Source: a virus. From it: DNA of 23,418 bases. How positions within the stretch are numbered: the first letter of the stretch is position 1; every line of letters starts with the position of its first letter. Made by a program: the position numbers and the translations under genes. Positions 1 to 6,219 of the stretch are shown piece by piece. The stretch spans positions 1-23,418 of the IMG/VR virus record IMGVR_UViG_3300010370_000255, one strand, 5' to 3'. The notes beneath the pieces were generated by a model that saw only the letters and a program-made list of their open reading frames with translations, was not told the DNA's origin and made no database searches.

Positions 1-203
1 AAAAACACAATGTTGATCCGAATATGATTGTGAACCCGAACCGCAAAAAGGCGATGGTCGTGATTCGACGCGAATTGGTTTATCGCGCTGTTTACGAAGC
101 CGGATACAGCCGTGCGCGTGTAGGGCGTATGCTTCGGCGCGATCACACCACAATTTTGCACGATCTCTATTGTTGGGAGCGCGATCATGGCGCTCGGGCA
201 TAA
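1..203 (+). CDS. DnaA domain IV-like DNA-binding protein (C-terminal part, 5' truncated)
   Basis: An open frame enters from the left edge (first full codon at base 3) and stops at 201-203, giving 66 residues. It includes RKKAMVVIRRELVYRAVYEA, then GYSRARVGRMLRRDHTTILH. The RDHTT(I/V)xH signature, preceded by a helix-turn-helix with an arginine, matches DnaA domain IV, the part that reads DnaA boxes. The N-terminal part lies outside the window, so an AAA+ ATPase domain can be neither shown nor excluded; many phages carry short proteins with only this domain. The next gene starts inside it (17-base overlap), which suggests coupled translation with the helicase. Perfect TTATCCACA boxes about 3-4 kb downstream are candidate targets. 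The domain call is fairly sure; the role as an initiator or repressor is inferred. Confidence 0.72.
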   Translation, partial: KHNVDPNMIVNPNRKKAMVVIRRELVYRAVYEAGYSRARVGRMLRRDHTTILHDLYCWERDHGARA

Positions 204-1698
204 GCTACGCGATTATCAAGAAGACGCGATCCGTAATCTTCGGGCCAGTCTTCGTTCTGGCAAGCGTCGGCCTGTATTACAGATGCCGACAGGAGCCGGA
301 AAGACCGCAACTGCGGGTGCAATTATCAACATGGCGCGTGAAAAGGGACACGGAGTAATTTTCTGTGTCCCCGCAATTTCACTCGTCAATCAGACGGTCG
401 AATCATTTGAGAACGATGGCATCTTTGAAATTGGTGTAATGCAAGCCTATCACGAGCGCACAGATCACACGGCTCCCGTGCAAGTGGCGAGTATTCAAAC
501 ACTGATGCGCCGCGATGTGCCAGATGTGGGATTGGTGATCGTCGATGAGGCGCATGTTCTCTTCAAATTCTATGGCAAGTGGTTTGTTGAGTTGGCCGAA
601 AAAGGTGTTCCCGTTATCGGTTTGACAGCCACGCCGTGGTCAAGGGGTATGGGTAAACTATACGACGACCTTGTGATCGGTACGACGACACAAGAGTTGA
701 TTGATCGGGGCTATTTGTCGAAGTTTAAAGTCTACGCTCCGGCCCATCCCGATTTGACAGGCATCAAGATCGTCAAGGGTGATTATGAAACCAAAGGCCT
801 ATCGCGCGTCATGCAAGAAGGCACATTGGTTGCTGACATCGTGTCAACATGGCTAGAGAAGGGCGAGAACAGGCCGACTCTTTGCTTTGGTGTTGACCGA
901 GCGCATGCCAAGAAGTTGCAACAGCAATTTCTTGAAGCGGGTGTGCCGACCGAATACATGGATGCGTTTACTGAAGTTGAGGAGCGTGAAGAAATTGCCG
1001 CCAAGTTTGCGTCAGGTGAAATTAAGGTCGTCTGCAATGTTGGCGTCCTTACCACCGGAATTGATTGGGATGTCCGTTGCATTATTCTGGCGCGTCCGAC
1101 GCGGTCGGAAATCCTCTATACGCAAATCATTGGACGAGGGTTGCGGACGGCAGAAGGCAAGGATCATTGTCTGATTCTTGATCATTCCGACACGACGCTT
1201 CGGCTTGGGTTTGTGAGCGATATTCATCACGAAAAATTGGATGACGGTGAGAAAACACGAGGCGTCGTAGAGCGAAAAATAAAGTTGCCGAAGGCTTGCC
1301 AGAAGTGCGCGTTCATCAAGCCTGTAGGATCGCGTGAATGTCCGGCTTGCGGATTTGCGGCGCAACCTGTTTCAAAAGTTGAAACACAAAATGGTGAGTT
1401 GTACGAGTTATCACCAGATGGCCGCGCAAAAGCAAAAAACTGGACGCGAGAACAAAAGCGCGTTTTTTATTGTGAGTTGCTTGGTCACGCTCGCCTGAAA
1501 GGCTACAAAGATGGTTGGGCATATCATGCATACAAGCAGAGAATAGGCGTCGGTCCGGCAGAGAAAGGATTTCCATTACAGCCGACAGCGGCAACATTAT
1601 CTTGGATTAGACACTTAAACATTGCACGAGCAAAACAACGGGAGAAACAAAATGGACTTCGCAACGGCTCAAACAGCGGCGCAAGGCAAGTGGCATGA
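187..1698 (+). CDS. Superfamily 2 DEAH-box DNA helicase with C-terminal zinc ribbon
   Basis: 503 residues. All core SF2 motifs are present: LRDYQ (Q-like, residues 7-11), Walker A PTGAGKT (34-40), DEAH (120-123), LTATP (146-150) and motif VI QIIGRGLR (313-320). A four-cysteine zinc ribbon follows (C371, C374, C385, C388) and then a basic tail. This is the SSL2/Res-like ATP-dependent helicase group that many phages use for replication or repair, unwinding duplex DNA with ATP. The ATG at 187 overlaps the end of the DnaA-like gene. The primase start lies inside the 3' end of this gene, so the three form one replication operon. The family call is firm; whether it is the replicative helicase is inferred from context and from the lack of a helicase domain in the primase. 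Confidence 0.93.
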   Translation: MALGHKLRDYQEDAIRNLRASLRSGKRRPVLQMPTGAGKTATAGAIINMAREKGHGVIFCVPAISLVNQTVESFENDGIFEIGVMQAYHERTDHTAPVQVASIQTLMRRDVPDVGLVIVDEAHVLFKFYGKWFVELAEKGVPVIGLTATPWSRGMGKLYDDLVIGTTTQELIDRGYLSKFKVYAPAHPDLTGIKIVKGDYETKGLSRVMQEGTLVADIVSTWLEKGENRPTLCFGVDRAHAKKLQQQFLEAGVPTEYMDAFTEVEEREEIAAKFASGEIKVVCNVGVLTTGIDWDVRCIILARPTRSEILYTQIIGRGLRTAEGKDHCLILDHSDTTLRLGFVSDIHHEKLDDGEKTRGVVERKIKLPKACQKCAFIKPVGSRECPACGFAAQPVSKVETQNGELYELSPDGRAKAKNWTREQKRVFYCELLGHARLKGYKDGWAYHAYKQRIGVGPAEKGFPLQPTAATLSWIRHLNIARAKQREKQNGLRNGSNSGARQVA

Positions 1699-2587
1699 TA
1701 TTTTGCGCGGCCTTGGCGTTGACAGTAAATACCTATCTGGCAAGCATGGCCCCTGTCCGGTCTGCGGCGGTAAAGACCGCTTCCGCTTTGATGATAAGCA
1801 CGGAAAAGGCGGTTGGATTTGCTCGGCGTGTGGCGCGGGAGACGGCTTCTCGCTCGTTAGCAAAATAAAGAATATTTCTCTTGTCGAGGCCAAAGGGGTA
1901 GTCGAACCTTTGATACCGAAGGCAACGACAAAACGAATTATCCACGGCGGTGATGAGAAAAAGTGCCGCGAGAGGGCGGAAGAGTTTTGGAGCAATACGG
2001 CGCCGTTGACCGATGACGACCCTGTCAAACGGTATTTGACGCAGAGGCTTGGTCAGCCTTTTGATTCATTGTCTATCCGGTCAATTGTAACAAGGCATCC
2101 GGCAATCAAGGCTCAAGATTTTTGGGTAATGGCGGCTCTTGTGTCTGATCCAAGCGGCAATCTTGTTTCTGTGCATCGTACTTTTTTAAAAGAAGATGGC
2201 AGTAAGGCGGATGAATTAACTCCGTCAAAGATGCTCATGCAAGGCACGATACCTCATGGCTCGGCAATCAGACTTATGAAAGCCGCTAGCCACATGGGCA
2301 TTGCGGAAGGCATTGAGACCGCTCTGGCGGCAAGCCTGATGACGGGCATTCCGACATGGTCAGTGATCAGTGCGCCGTTTATGAAATCTTGGGAACCGCC
2401 AAAAGGCGTAAAAAAATTAACGATTTTTTCAGACAATGATGCCAATTTCACTGGACAGTCGGCGGCCTACGATTTGGCTCGAAGACTTGTGATGAAGGGC
2501 GGCATCAAGGTTGATGTCCGCGTTCCGGCAACAGTGGGAGAGGATTGGGCAGATGTCTGGGAAAGAAAGCGGAGTGAGGGAATTTAA
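1652..2587 (+). CDS. DNA primase with zinc ribbon and Toprim domain
   Basis: 311 residues. An upstream in-frame ATG at 1622 exists, but 1652 has the Shine-Dalgarno site GGAG at 1641 and begins just before the zinc domain, so it is preferred. Residues 35-60 hold CPVC...CSAC, the zinc ribbon that recognises primase start sites. Toprim motifs follow: the acidic IAEGIETALAA (E219) and SDNDANFTGQ (D261, D263), which coordinate metal for primer synthesis. The order zinc ribbon, linker, Toprim is that of phage and plasmid primases. There is no C-terminal helicase domain, unlike T7 gp4, so priming and unwinding are split between this gene and its neighbour. It would make RNA primers at the phage fork. 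The gene overlaps the helicase by 47 bases. Confidence 0.92.
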   Translation: MDFATAQTAAQGKWHDILRGLGVDSKYLSGKHGPCPVCGGKDRFRFDDKHGKGGWICSACGAGDGFSLVSKIKNISLVEAKGVVEPLIPKATTKRIIHGGDEKKCRERAEEFWSNTAPLTDDDPVKRYLTQRLGQPFDSLSIRSIVTRHPAIKAQDFWVMAALVSDPSGNLVSVHRTFLKEDGSKADELTPSKMLMQGTIPHGSAIRLMKAASHMGIAEGIETALAASLMTGIPTWSVISAPFMKSWEPPKGVKKLTIFSDNDANFTGQSAAYDLARRLVMKGGIKVDVRVPATVGEDWADVWERKRSEGI

Positions 2588-2798
2588 GGCGGTCTATGAG
2601 GACGAGCATTTGTTTACCGTGTTCTGGTGCGGAAAACAGGTTGCATGGTCGCAGTGGTCGCCTTTGTACAGTCTGTGGCGGGTTCTGATCTGCGAGACAG
2701 GCCAGTTGCATCATGTTCAGGAACAGAAAGAAGTTTTTGATATTTGTGCCGCATGGATTGGATTTGATACAGTTGACAAGGTTGAAATAGAGGCGTAA
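2553..2798 (+). CDS. Hypothetical protein, 81 aa
   Basis: Family not recognised. The preferred ATG at 2553 lies inside the primase end and is preceded by GGGAGAGG at good spacing; a longer frame from 2511 has no comparable site. The product (MSGKESGVREFKAVYEDEHL at its start) is rich in aromatic residues, with several tryptophans in the middle, a KQVAWSQWSPLY segment and an acidic end. No signal peptide or membrane helix is visible. It is probably cotranscribed with the primase. Its end overlaps the promoter-like element at 2773. Confidence 0.6.
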   Translation: MSGKESGVREFKAVYEDEHLFTVFWCGKQVAWSQWSPLYSLWRVLICETGQLHHVQEQKEVFDICAAWIGFDTVDKVEIEA

Positions 2799-2825
2799 GA
2801 AAGACACATCAACGGGGCGATGCCC
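2773..2825 (+). promoter_or_regulatory. Promoter-like leader element, copy A
   Basis: TTGACA (2773-2778) followed by AGGTTGAAA, a 17-base gap and a weak -10 (TAAGAA). Then comes CATCAACGGGG and a GGGC-GAT-GCCC hairpin (2815-2825) just ahead of the ribosome site of the gene at 2844. The GTTGACA(A/G)GGTTGAAA and CATCAAC blocks recur in copies B and C. Unlike those, no DnaA box lies upstream. Confidence 0.5.
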
Positions 2826-2843
2826 GAATCAATGGAGGTCAAA

Positions 2844-3164
2844 ATGCTTTCAGTTTACGCTCAAATCGGTCAAGTTTCCCACCAAATTGATCAATTGGAA
2901 GTTCAATTCCAAGGCCAATCCGTTTTCGTTAACGGCATCTCGACCGCCGTTTATGGCTTCGACAATGGCGAGTTGGTTTGGGACTTCGACGACATTGGCA
3001 TCGTGTACGTCACTGACGAAGACGGCAACGATGTAAAATTAACAGCGCAAGAGGAGGCAGAAATTGCCAACATCATCCGTAAAGACCACGCCAAGAACGA
3101 CCATGTCGATGCCCTCGTGTGGGAAGCCTACGACGAATATTCTTACTGGAACCGTCGCCGCTGA
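2844..3164 (+). CDS. Hypothetical acidic protein, 106 aa
   Basis: Family not recognised. An ATG at 2820 is in frame, but 2844 has GGAGG at 2834-2838 and is preferred. The product starts MLSVYAQIGQVSHQIDQLEV. It is strongly acidic in the middle (VWDFDDIGIVYVTDEDGNDV) and ends with a tyrosine-rich segment and two arginines. The pattern of short beta-like segments suggests a small soluble domain; no membrane helix is seen. It is the first gene behind promoter-like element A, so it is probably made early and at a high level. Confidence 0.65.
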   Translation: MLSVYAQIGQVSHQIDQLEVQFQGQSVFVNGISTAVYGFDNGELVWDFDDIGIVYVTDEDGNDVKLTAQEEAEIANIIRKDHAKNDHVDALVWEAYDEYSYWNRRR

Positions 3165-3174
3165 TTATGGCGCG

Positions 3175-3282
3175 GTGATCCGATATGAAACGTGGGGCGA
3201 TGAATTGGTCGCCCTACGCGAGAGGGCAGACGGTGAGCGGTTTTACCAACTTATCCACAAAAACGGAAATTTTGCATTTTAA
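3175..3282 (+). CDS. Possible small protein with GTG start, 35 aa
   Basis: A frame starting at GTG 3175 encodes VIRYETWGDELVALRERADG and ends KNGNFAF. The frame stays open upstream to a TTG at 3064, inside the preceding gene. No clear Shine-Dalgarno site precedes the GTG. The composition looks protein-like, and the stop abuts the ribosome site of the next gene, so it is either a real micro-gene or the remnant of one. A perfect DnaA box (3251-3259) lies inside it. Confidence 0.28.
   Translation: MIRYETWGDELVALRERADGERFYQLIHKNGNFAF
3251..3259 (+). promoter_or_regulatory. DnaA box TTATCCACA
   Basis: A perfect match to the strong E. coli-type DnaA box, on the + strand and inside a doubtful small frame. 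Two more perfect copies in the same direction lie at 3485-3493 and 4407-4415. This copy is not followed by a TTGACA element. Confidence 0.5.
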
Positions 3283-3292
3283 GGAGGAAAGT

Positions 3293-3502
3293 ATGGAAAC
3301 TTTTACAATTCGTATCATTGATCAAAATGGCGCGGTATCTCTTACAGACCGCTCTTTCTCTCAAGTGGTAGCAATGTTGGATGGAGTGAGCAAAGAAAAT
3401 AGAAACAAATTTTGGGATGGCAAAGAAAGCATAAATGCCAAAGTTGGGAATTTAAAACTTGTTGATATGGAAAAATTAAAAAAGTTATCCACAAGGCGTT
3501 GA
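3293..3502 (+). CDS. Hypothetical protein, 69 aa
   Basis: Family not recognised. The frame is open from 3185, but the ATG at 3293 sits directly behind a strong AAGGAGG (3281-3287) and is chosen. The product begins METFTIRIIDQNGAVSLTDR and continues with a helix-like, lysine-rich half ending KKLSTRR. It has no membrane segment. Its last codons contain the DnaA box and the start of promoter-like copy B, so the coding end and a regulatory site overlap. Confidence 0.6.
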   Translation: METFTIRIIDQNGAVSLTDRSFSQVVAMLDGVSKENRNKFWDGKESINAKVGNLKLVDMEKLKKLSTRR

Positions 3503-3564
3503 ATGAGTTGACAGGGTTGAAAATAACCTTTAAAGATAAATCATCAACAACGGCGCTACGGCGC
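3485..3564 (+). promoter_or_regulatory. DnaA box, promoter and hairpin leader, copy B
   Basis: DnaA box TTATCCACA (3485-3493), 14 bases, then TTGACAGGGTTGAAA (TTGACA at 3508-3513), a 17-base spacer and a weak -10 (TAAAGA). The leader has TCATCAACAACGG and a GCGC-TACG-GCGC hairpin (3553-3564), a C(UACG)G tetraloop in RNA. It ends at the ribosome site of the gene at 3583. Copy C has the same parts in the same order. Confidence 0.6.
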
Positions 3565-3582
3565 AACCAAACGGAGGCCATC

Positions 3583-3903
3583 ATGGCAAAGTCAACAAAG
3601 ATCAATCATTGGGACGGCTACTCGGTTCAGGAAATCATCGACACTGCCGCCAAGTTGGCCGCAGAAGCGGCTCTCATTGCTGAGAAGTTGGACCAAGCGA
3701 AAGACCTCATCCGCGACCTTGGCAAAGACCAAGCGCATATGGGCAATCTTTTTGTTGCGGTTGTCGGCAAGGATAGCATAGGCTTCCGCATCGACCGCAA
3801 GCGGATTGAGTCGGAAATGGGCAAGGACTGGGTTGAGGATCACATGGAAGGCTACACGAGCGCCGCTCGCGTGACTTTTGCTCCGGCGCCATCGGTCCAA
3901 TGA
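3583..3903 (+). CDS. Hypothetical helical protein, 106 aa
   Basis: Family not recognised. The ATG at 3583 follows ACGGAGG, and the frame upstream of it is regulatory leader. The product starts MAKSTKINHWDGYSVQEIID and carries a long alanine-rich amphipathic helix (AAKLAAEAALIAEKLDQAKD), which may form a coiled coil. It ends in a GKDWVEDHMEGYTSAARVTF segment. It is probably soluble and may oligomerise. It is the first gene after regulatory copy B. A possible small frame begins at its stop codon. Confidence 0.66.
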   Translation: MAKSTKINHWDGYSVQEIIDTAAKLAAEAALIAEKLDQAKDLIRDLGKDQAHMGNLFVAVVGKDSIGFRIDRKRIESEMGKDWVEDHMEGYTSAARVTFAPAPSVQ

Positions 3904-4085
3904 TCTTCTGGCTAGCCACATTAAGAAAGAAAGCGGGGGTCAAGCGTCCCCGCGTTAAAACCACCATCATCAGCATCCGACAAATTTTGTCACTGAACCC
4001 TGAAATACTGAACGCAATACAAATTGAACGCGGCGCAATGGCCGTGTGGATCAACGAAAGGGATAAAGATCATGCAACAGTATGA
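3900..4085 (+). CDS. Doubtful ORF, 61 aa
   Basis: An ATG at 3900 overlaps the preceding stop (ATGA), and the frame encodes a basic peptide beginning MIFWLATLRKKAGVKRPRVK. There is no Shine-Dalgarno site. A strong GC hairpin (3933-3953) lies inside it, and its end runs into the start of the next gene. It is more likely an intergenic leader than a gene; translational coupling is the only argument in its favour. Confidence 0.22.
   Translation: MIFWLATLRKKAGVKRPRVKTTIISIRQILSLNPEILNAIQIERGAMAVWINERDKDHATV
3933..3953 (+). terminator. GC-rich hairpin, possible terminator or leader structure
   Basis: GCGGGG (3933-3938) pairs with CCCCGC (3948-3953) around a 9-base loop, preceded by an A-rich stretch. 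The T run expected of an intrinsic terminator is absent (GTTAAAACC follows). It may therefore be a weak terminator, a pause site or an mRNA end-protecting hairpin. Confidence 0.35.
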
Positions 4086-4401
4086 CATTAACGATTTCGC
4101 CTACGCTCGTGAAAGCCGCCTCGGTGAAGGCAGTATCGAGATCGGTATCTATATCGACGAGATTTTGGAGCGTGCGGGTCGTATCCTGATTGGCGTCATT
4201 ACCCGTCCATCAGGTGGCACAAAGTGGTTCTGGCATGGCGCCAATACGCCTAAGAAGACCTTCAAGACCAAACGAGCGGCATTGGAAGAGGCGGATCGCG
4301 TGAGCCGTGAGACTGATGCCTATAAATACTTTGAAAGGCAGATTGACTACCTAGAAACCAAGGACGATTGGAAGTGGGAAAATATTGCCGACAACCATTA
4401 A
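4072..4401 (+). CDS. Hypothetical protein, 109 aa
   Basis: Family not recognised. The frame is open from 4024, but the ATG at 4072, preceded by AAAGGGA, fits best. The product begins MQQYDINDFAYARESRLGEG. It has a beta-rich first half (IEIGIYIDEILERAGRILIG), a tryptophan patch (TKWFWHGAN) and a helical acidic second half ending WENIADNH. No membrane helix or known motif is seen. Regulatory copy C starts directly after its stop, so this gene closes one transcription unit. Confidence 0.65.
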   Translation: MQQYDINDFAYARESRLGEGSIEIGIYIDEILERAGRILIGVITRPSGGTKWFWHGANTPKKTFKTKRAALEEADRVSRETDAYKYFERQIDYLETKDDWKWENIADNH

Positions 4402-4406
4402 AAAAG

Positions 4407-4485
4407 TTATCCACAGGGTGGTTGAGGCAGTTGACAGGGTTGAAAGTATGTGAGATAAAGAGGTCATCAACAACGGGCTACGGCC
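4407..4485 (+). promoter_or_regulatory. DnaA box, promoter and hairpin leader, copy C
   Basis: DnaA box TTATCCACA (4407-4415), 15 bases, then TTGACAGGGTTGAAA (TTGACA at 4431-4436), a 17-base spacer and GATAAA as -10 (4 of 6). The leader has TCATCAACAACGG, then GGC-TACG-GCC (4476-4485), again a C(UACG)G tetraloop. It leads into the gene at 4505. Over about 75 bases it is plainly a copy of B, while the flanking genes are unrelated. Confidence 0.62.
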
Positions 4486-4504
4486 AAACCAACGGAGCAA
4501 AACG

Positions 4505-4729
4505 ATGAAGACCTTTGAAATCGGCAAAACCTATTATACCCGCTCGATCTGCGATTATGATTGCATCATCAAGGTGACGGTCGCGTCTCGCACCGCGAAG
4601 ACCGTCAAAACAACTGACGGCAAATCGTTCCGCATCGCTGTGTGGAGCGACATTGAGCATATCAAGCCTTGGGGTCGTGGCTCAATGATGCCGATTATCG
4701 ATGCAACCAAGACAATGATCGCGGCTTGA
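4505..4729 (+). CDS. Conserved phage hypothetical protein, 74 aa
   Basis: The ATG at 4505 follows CGGAGC at normal spacing. The product begins MKTFEIGKTYYTRSICDYDC and ends with GRGSMMPIIDA. This resembles a small protein family I recall from many phages and bacteria (EIGKxYxTRSICDxxC..., then a PxGRxSM end), whose function is unknown to me. The paired cysteines and beta-rich pattern suggest a compact, perhaps metal-binding, fold. It is the first gene behind regulatory copy C, so it is probably well expressed early in infection. Confidence 0.7.
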   Translation: MKTFEIGKTYYTRSICDYDCIIKVTVASRTAKTVKTTDGKSFRIAVWSDIEHIKPWGRGSMMPIIDATKTMIAA

Positions 4730-4740
4730 GGGAGGGAATC

Positions 4741-4902
4741 ATGAAAAAATTGATTGAAGCATTTAAAAAAGAGCCGACTTACGAAAACGCTCGCAAAGTC
4801 TGGCAATATGACAAGAGTCATCCAATGGCCGCTTGCTTGTTGAGCGATCAGGACATTTCCGTCCTTGATGCCGCTATTCGTATCGCAATCCATGCGCGGT
4901 GA
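4741..4902 (+). CDS. Hypothetical protein, 53 aa
   Basis: The ATG at 4741 follows GAGGGAGGG, a strong ribosome site, 11 bases after the previous stop; a longer frame from 4669 lies inside the upstream gene and is rejected. The product MKKLIEAFKKEPTYENARKV continues with HPMAACLLSDQDISVLDAAI and looks wholly alpha-helical. Family not recognised; probably a small soluble helical-bundle protein in the same operon as its neighbours. Confidence 0.6.
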   Translation: MKKLIEAFKKEPTYENARKVWQYDKSHPMAACLLSDQDISVLDAAIRIAIHAR

Positions 4903-4917
4903 GGAGAGGAGAAGGTC

Positions 4918-5082
4918 ATGTTCCGTGTTTTTTCACAAAGGCTTGGACAGGGATTTCTTTATGGTAAAATTTTCCTGATTGGAGAGTTTCACACCGAAAC
5001 CGAGGCTCGCCTTGCCGCCGTTCGGGGAAATTCAAAAGCATTTACGCCTTTTTATTATTGGGTTGAAAAAAAGGGAGGTTGA
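4918..5082 (+). CDS. Hypothetical small protein, 54 aa
   Basis: The ATG at 4918 follows GAGGAGAGGAGAAGG, a very purine-rich ribosome site, 15 bases after the previous stop. The product is MFRVFSQRLGQGFLYGKIFL, then IGEFHTETEARLAAVRGNSK and AFTPFYYWVEKKGG. The first part has beta-strand character, followed by a helix (TEARLAAV). Such short proteins are typical of phage early regions; no function is recognised. The stop is immediately before the start of the gene at 5084. Confidence 0.58.
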   Translation: MFRVFSQRLGQGFLYGKIFLIGEFHTETEARLAAVRGNSKAFTPFYYWVEKKGG

Positions 5083-5083
5083 A

Positions 5084-5386
5084 ATGTATGGAATCGAAGA
5101 AGATCACGCGGATTTTCTTATGAAGGTCCGCACTGCGATTGAAAGCGGTAAAACGCCAGAGGGTGTTGCCAAGGCTGTTCACCGAGTATGCTGCGAGGCA
5201 TGTAAGCAGTGGGGCATGAACCCGAAGATTGAAACCTTTTGCCGTCAAGAGCGTTTGGGCGTGTGGAAGGTATCGTGGGAATCGGGACCGTATCAGTGGG
5301 CAATCGCAGCGAGCCTGTCGCACGATAATCGCGCGGTGTTATGCGAGCCGTATTGGTCGTTTGATCTGGAATGCTCGGTGCCGTGA
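5084..5386 (+). CDS. Hypothetical protein, 100 aa
   Basis: The ATG at 5084 follows AAGGGAGG in the end of the previous gene; the longer frame from 4979 would overlap that gene by over 100 bases, so 5084 is chosen. The product begins MYGIEEDHADFLMKVRTAIE. A helical half contains a cysteine pair (HRVCCEACKQWGMNPK), followed by a tryptophan-rich half (GVWKVSWESGPYQWAIAASL). The cysteines could bind a metal but do not form a complete known motif. Family not recognised. Confidence 0.66.
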   Translation: MYGIEEDHADFLMKVRTAIESGKTPEGVAKAVHRVCCEACKQWGMNPKIETFCRQERLGVWKVSWESGPYQWAIAASLSHDNRAVLCEPYWSFDLECSVP

Positions 5387-5445
5387 CTTGCGGATCGGTT
5401 TGATGAAGCGCACACTCTCTTGGTCGTCCGAATCAGGGGAGTGTG

Positions 5446-5670
5446 ATGGCGAAGGTTAAAAGCAAAGTGAACATTGCGGGTCAGGTCGTGTGGGACGAGA
5501 AGGGCGTTTATTTCATGGCCACCAAAGAATTTGGCAAGCGCCCTCTTGGAGAGCAGTGGAACGTCATGAGGGCTACAGAACGGGTCGTGGGGCGCATCGT
5601 AATGCGCTTGACTGATGATCTATCGGATTACAACCGGAGCCTCCGTTTTGACCCGTCAGAAGATCAATAA
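5446..5670 (+). CDS. Hypothetical protein, 74 aa
   Basis: Two starts are possible, GTG at 5443 and ATG at 5446, both behind AGGGGAG (5435-5441); ATG is preferred. The product begins MAKVKSKVNIAGQVVWDEKG and continues with a basic helical stretch (RATERVVGRIVMRLTDDLSD). It may bind nucleic acid, judged only by its basic N-terminus. Family not recognised. Its end overlaps the next gene by 23 bases. Confidence 0.58.
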   Translation: MAKVKSKVNIAGQVVWDEKGVYFMATKEFGKRPLGEQWNVMRATERVVGRIVMRLTDDLSDYNRSLRFDPSEDQ

Positions 5671-5812
5671 AACGCAGAAGCGCATCGACCGGATTGAAAC
5701 ATTGTTGCGTGAGGCAAAAAGCCTTGTTGAAATGGTGAAACTGGACCTCGCCGATTTAAGGCGCTTGGTCGAAACAACGGAGAAGGAAATGAAAAATGGA
5801 TGGCTCGTGTGA
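5648..5812 (+). CDS. Small coiled-coil protein with TTG start, 54 aa
   Basis: The first ATG in the frame (5615) has no ribosome site, whereas TTG at 5648 is preceded by CGGAG at 7-base spacing, so a TTG start is proposed. From there the product is LTRQKINKTQKRIDRIETLL, then REAKSLVEMVKLDLADLRRL, almost entirely charged heptad-like helix. This predicts a short coiled coil, perhaps a dimer. It overlaps the genes on both sides. Function unknown. Confidence 0.5.
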   Translation: MTRQKINKTQKRIDRIETLLREAKSLVEMVKLDLADLRRLVETTEKEMKNGWLV

Positions 5813-5948
5813 CCCAGAACATGAGTGGGCTTTTTGGCTATTGATGGCACCAGTGCTCGTGATGGCGTGGTTGATGGCAACGGGATTGGCAATGGTGTGG
5901 TGGCGTGTGGTTGTTTATCCGAGGATCACAGATGGCAAAATCCGGTAG
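5796..5948 (+). CDS. Small inner-membrane protein, 50 aa
   Basis: The ATG at 5796 is behind AAGGAAATG, within the end of the previous gene. The sequence opens MDGSCDPEHE and is followed by one long hydrophobic helix from about W11 to V40 (WAFWLLMAPVLVMAWLMATG continuing LAMVWWRVVV), then a short basic tail. One membrane helix with an acidic front and basic rear suggests N-terminus outside, C-terminus in the cytoplasm. A holin, spanin-like or superinfection-exclusion role is possible, but nothing in the sequence decides it; its early position argues against a classical holin. The stop overlaps the next gene. Confidence 0.55.
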   Translation: MDGSCDPEHEWAFWLLMAPVLVMAWLMATGLAMVWWRVVVYPRITDGKIR

Positions 5949-6219
5949 AAAGTCATTAATTGACCGCGAAATGCAGTATGCGGGTCCGTTTGGAACGGTC
6001 ATCAGCACCGAAGTTAATCGCGTATTGAGTGAGGCGCCGAAGAAAGACCGCGATATAGCTTTCGTCGCTATGATGCGCGTGATGATGCACATATGGGTCA
6101 ATATGATGAGGCAATCGGGCCATGATCGCGTGGTTGCTGTCCTCACACTTTTGGAGTCGTGGGGCCACATCGTCGAGATGGACGAAGAAGAGAAACAAGC
6201 TATGGGAGGCTTACATTGA
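5932..6219 (+). CDS. Hypothetical helical protein, 95 aa
   Basis: The ATG at 5932 follows GAGG at 5921-5924; a GTG at 5905 is in frame but lies within the membrane-protein gene. The product begins MAKSGRKSLIDREMQYAGPF and is largely helical, with an unusually methionine-rich core (FVAMMRVMMHIWVNMMRQSG). It ends with an acidic helix, MDEEEKQAMGGLH. Family not recognised. The stop codon is part of the next gene's TTG start, so the two are probably translated together. Confidence 0.6.
   Translation: MAKSGRKSLIDREMQYAGPFGTVISTEVNRVLSEAPKKDRDIAFVAMMRVMMHIWVNMMRQSGHDRVVAVLTLLESWGHIVEMDEEEKQAMGGLH

Noticed and set aside
4024-4071. Longer start for the gene at 4072 and the GGCGCAATGGCC leader as another regulatory cassette
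   Set aside because: TTGTCA lies upstream and the leader looks somewhat similar, but the spacing, -10 and hairpin do not align with copies A-C, so it is not counted as a copy.
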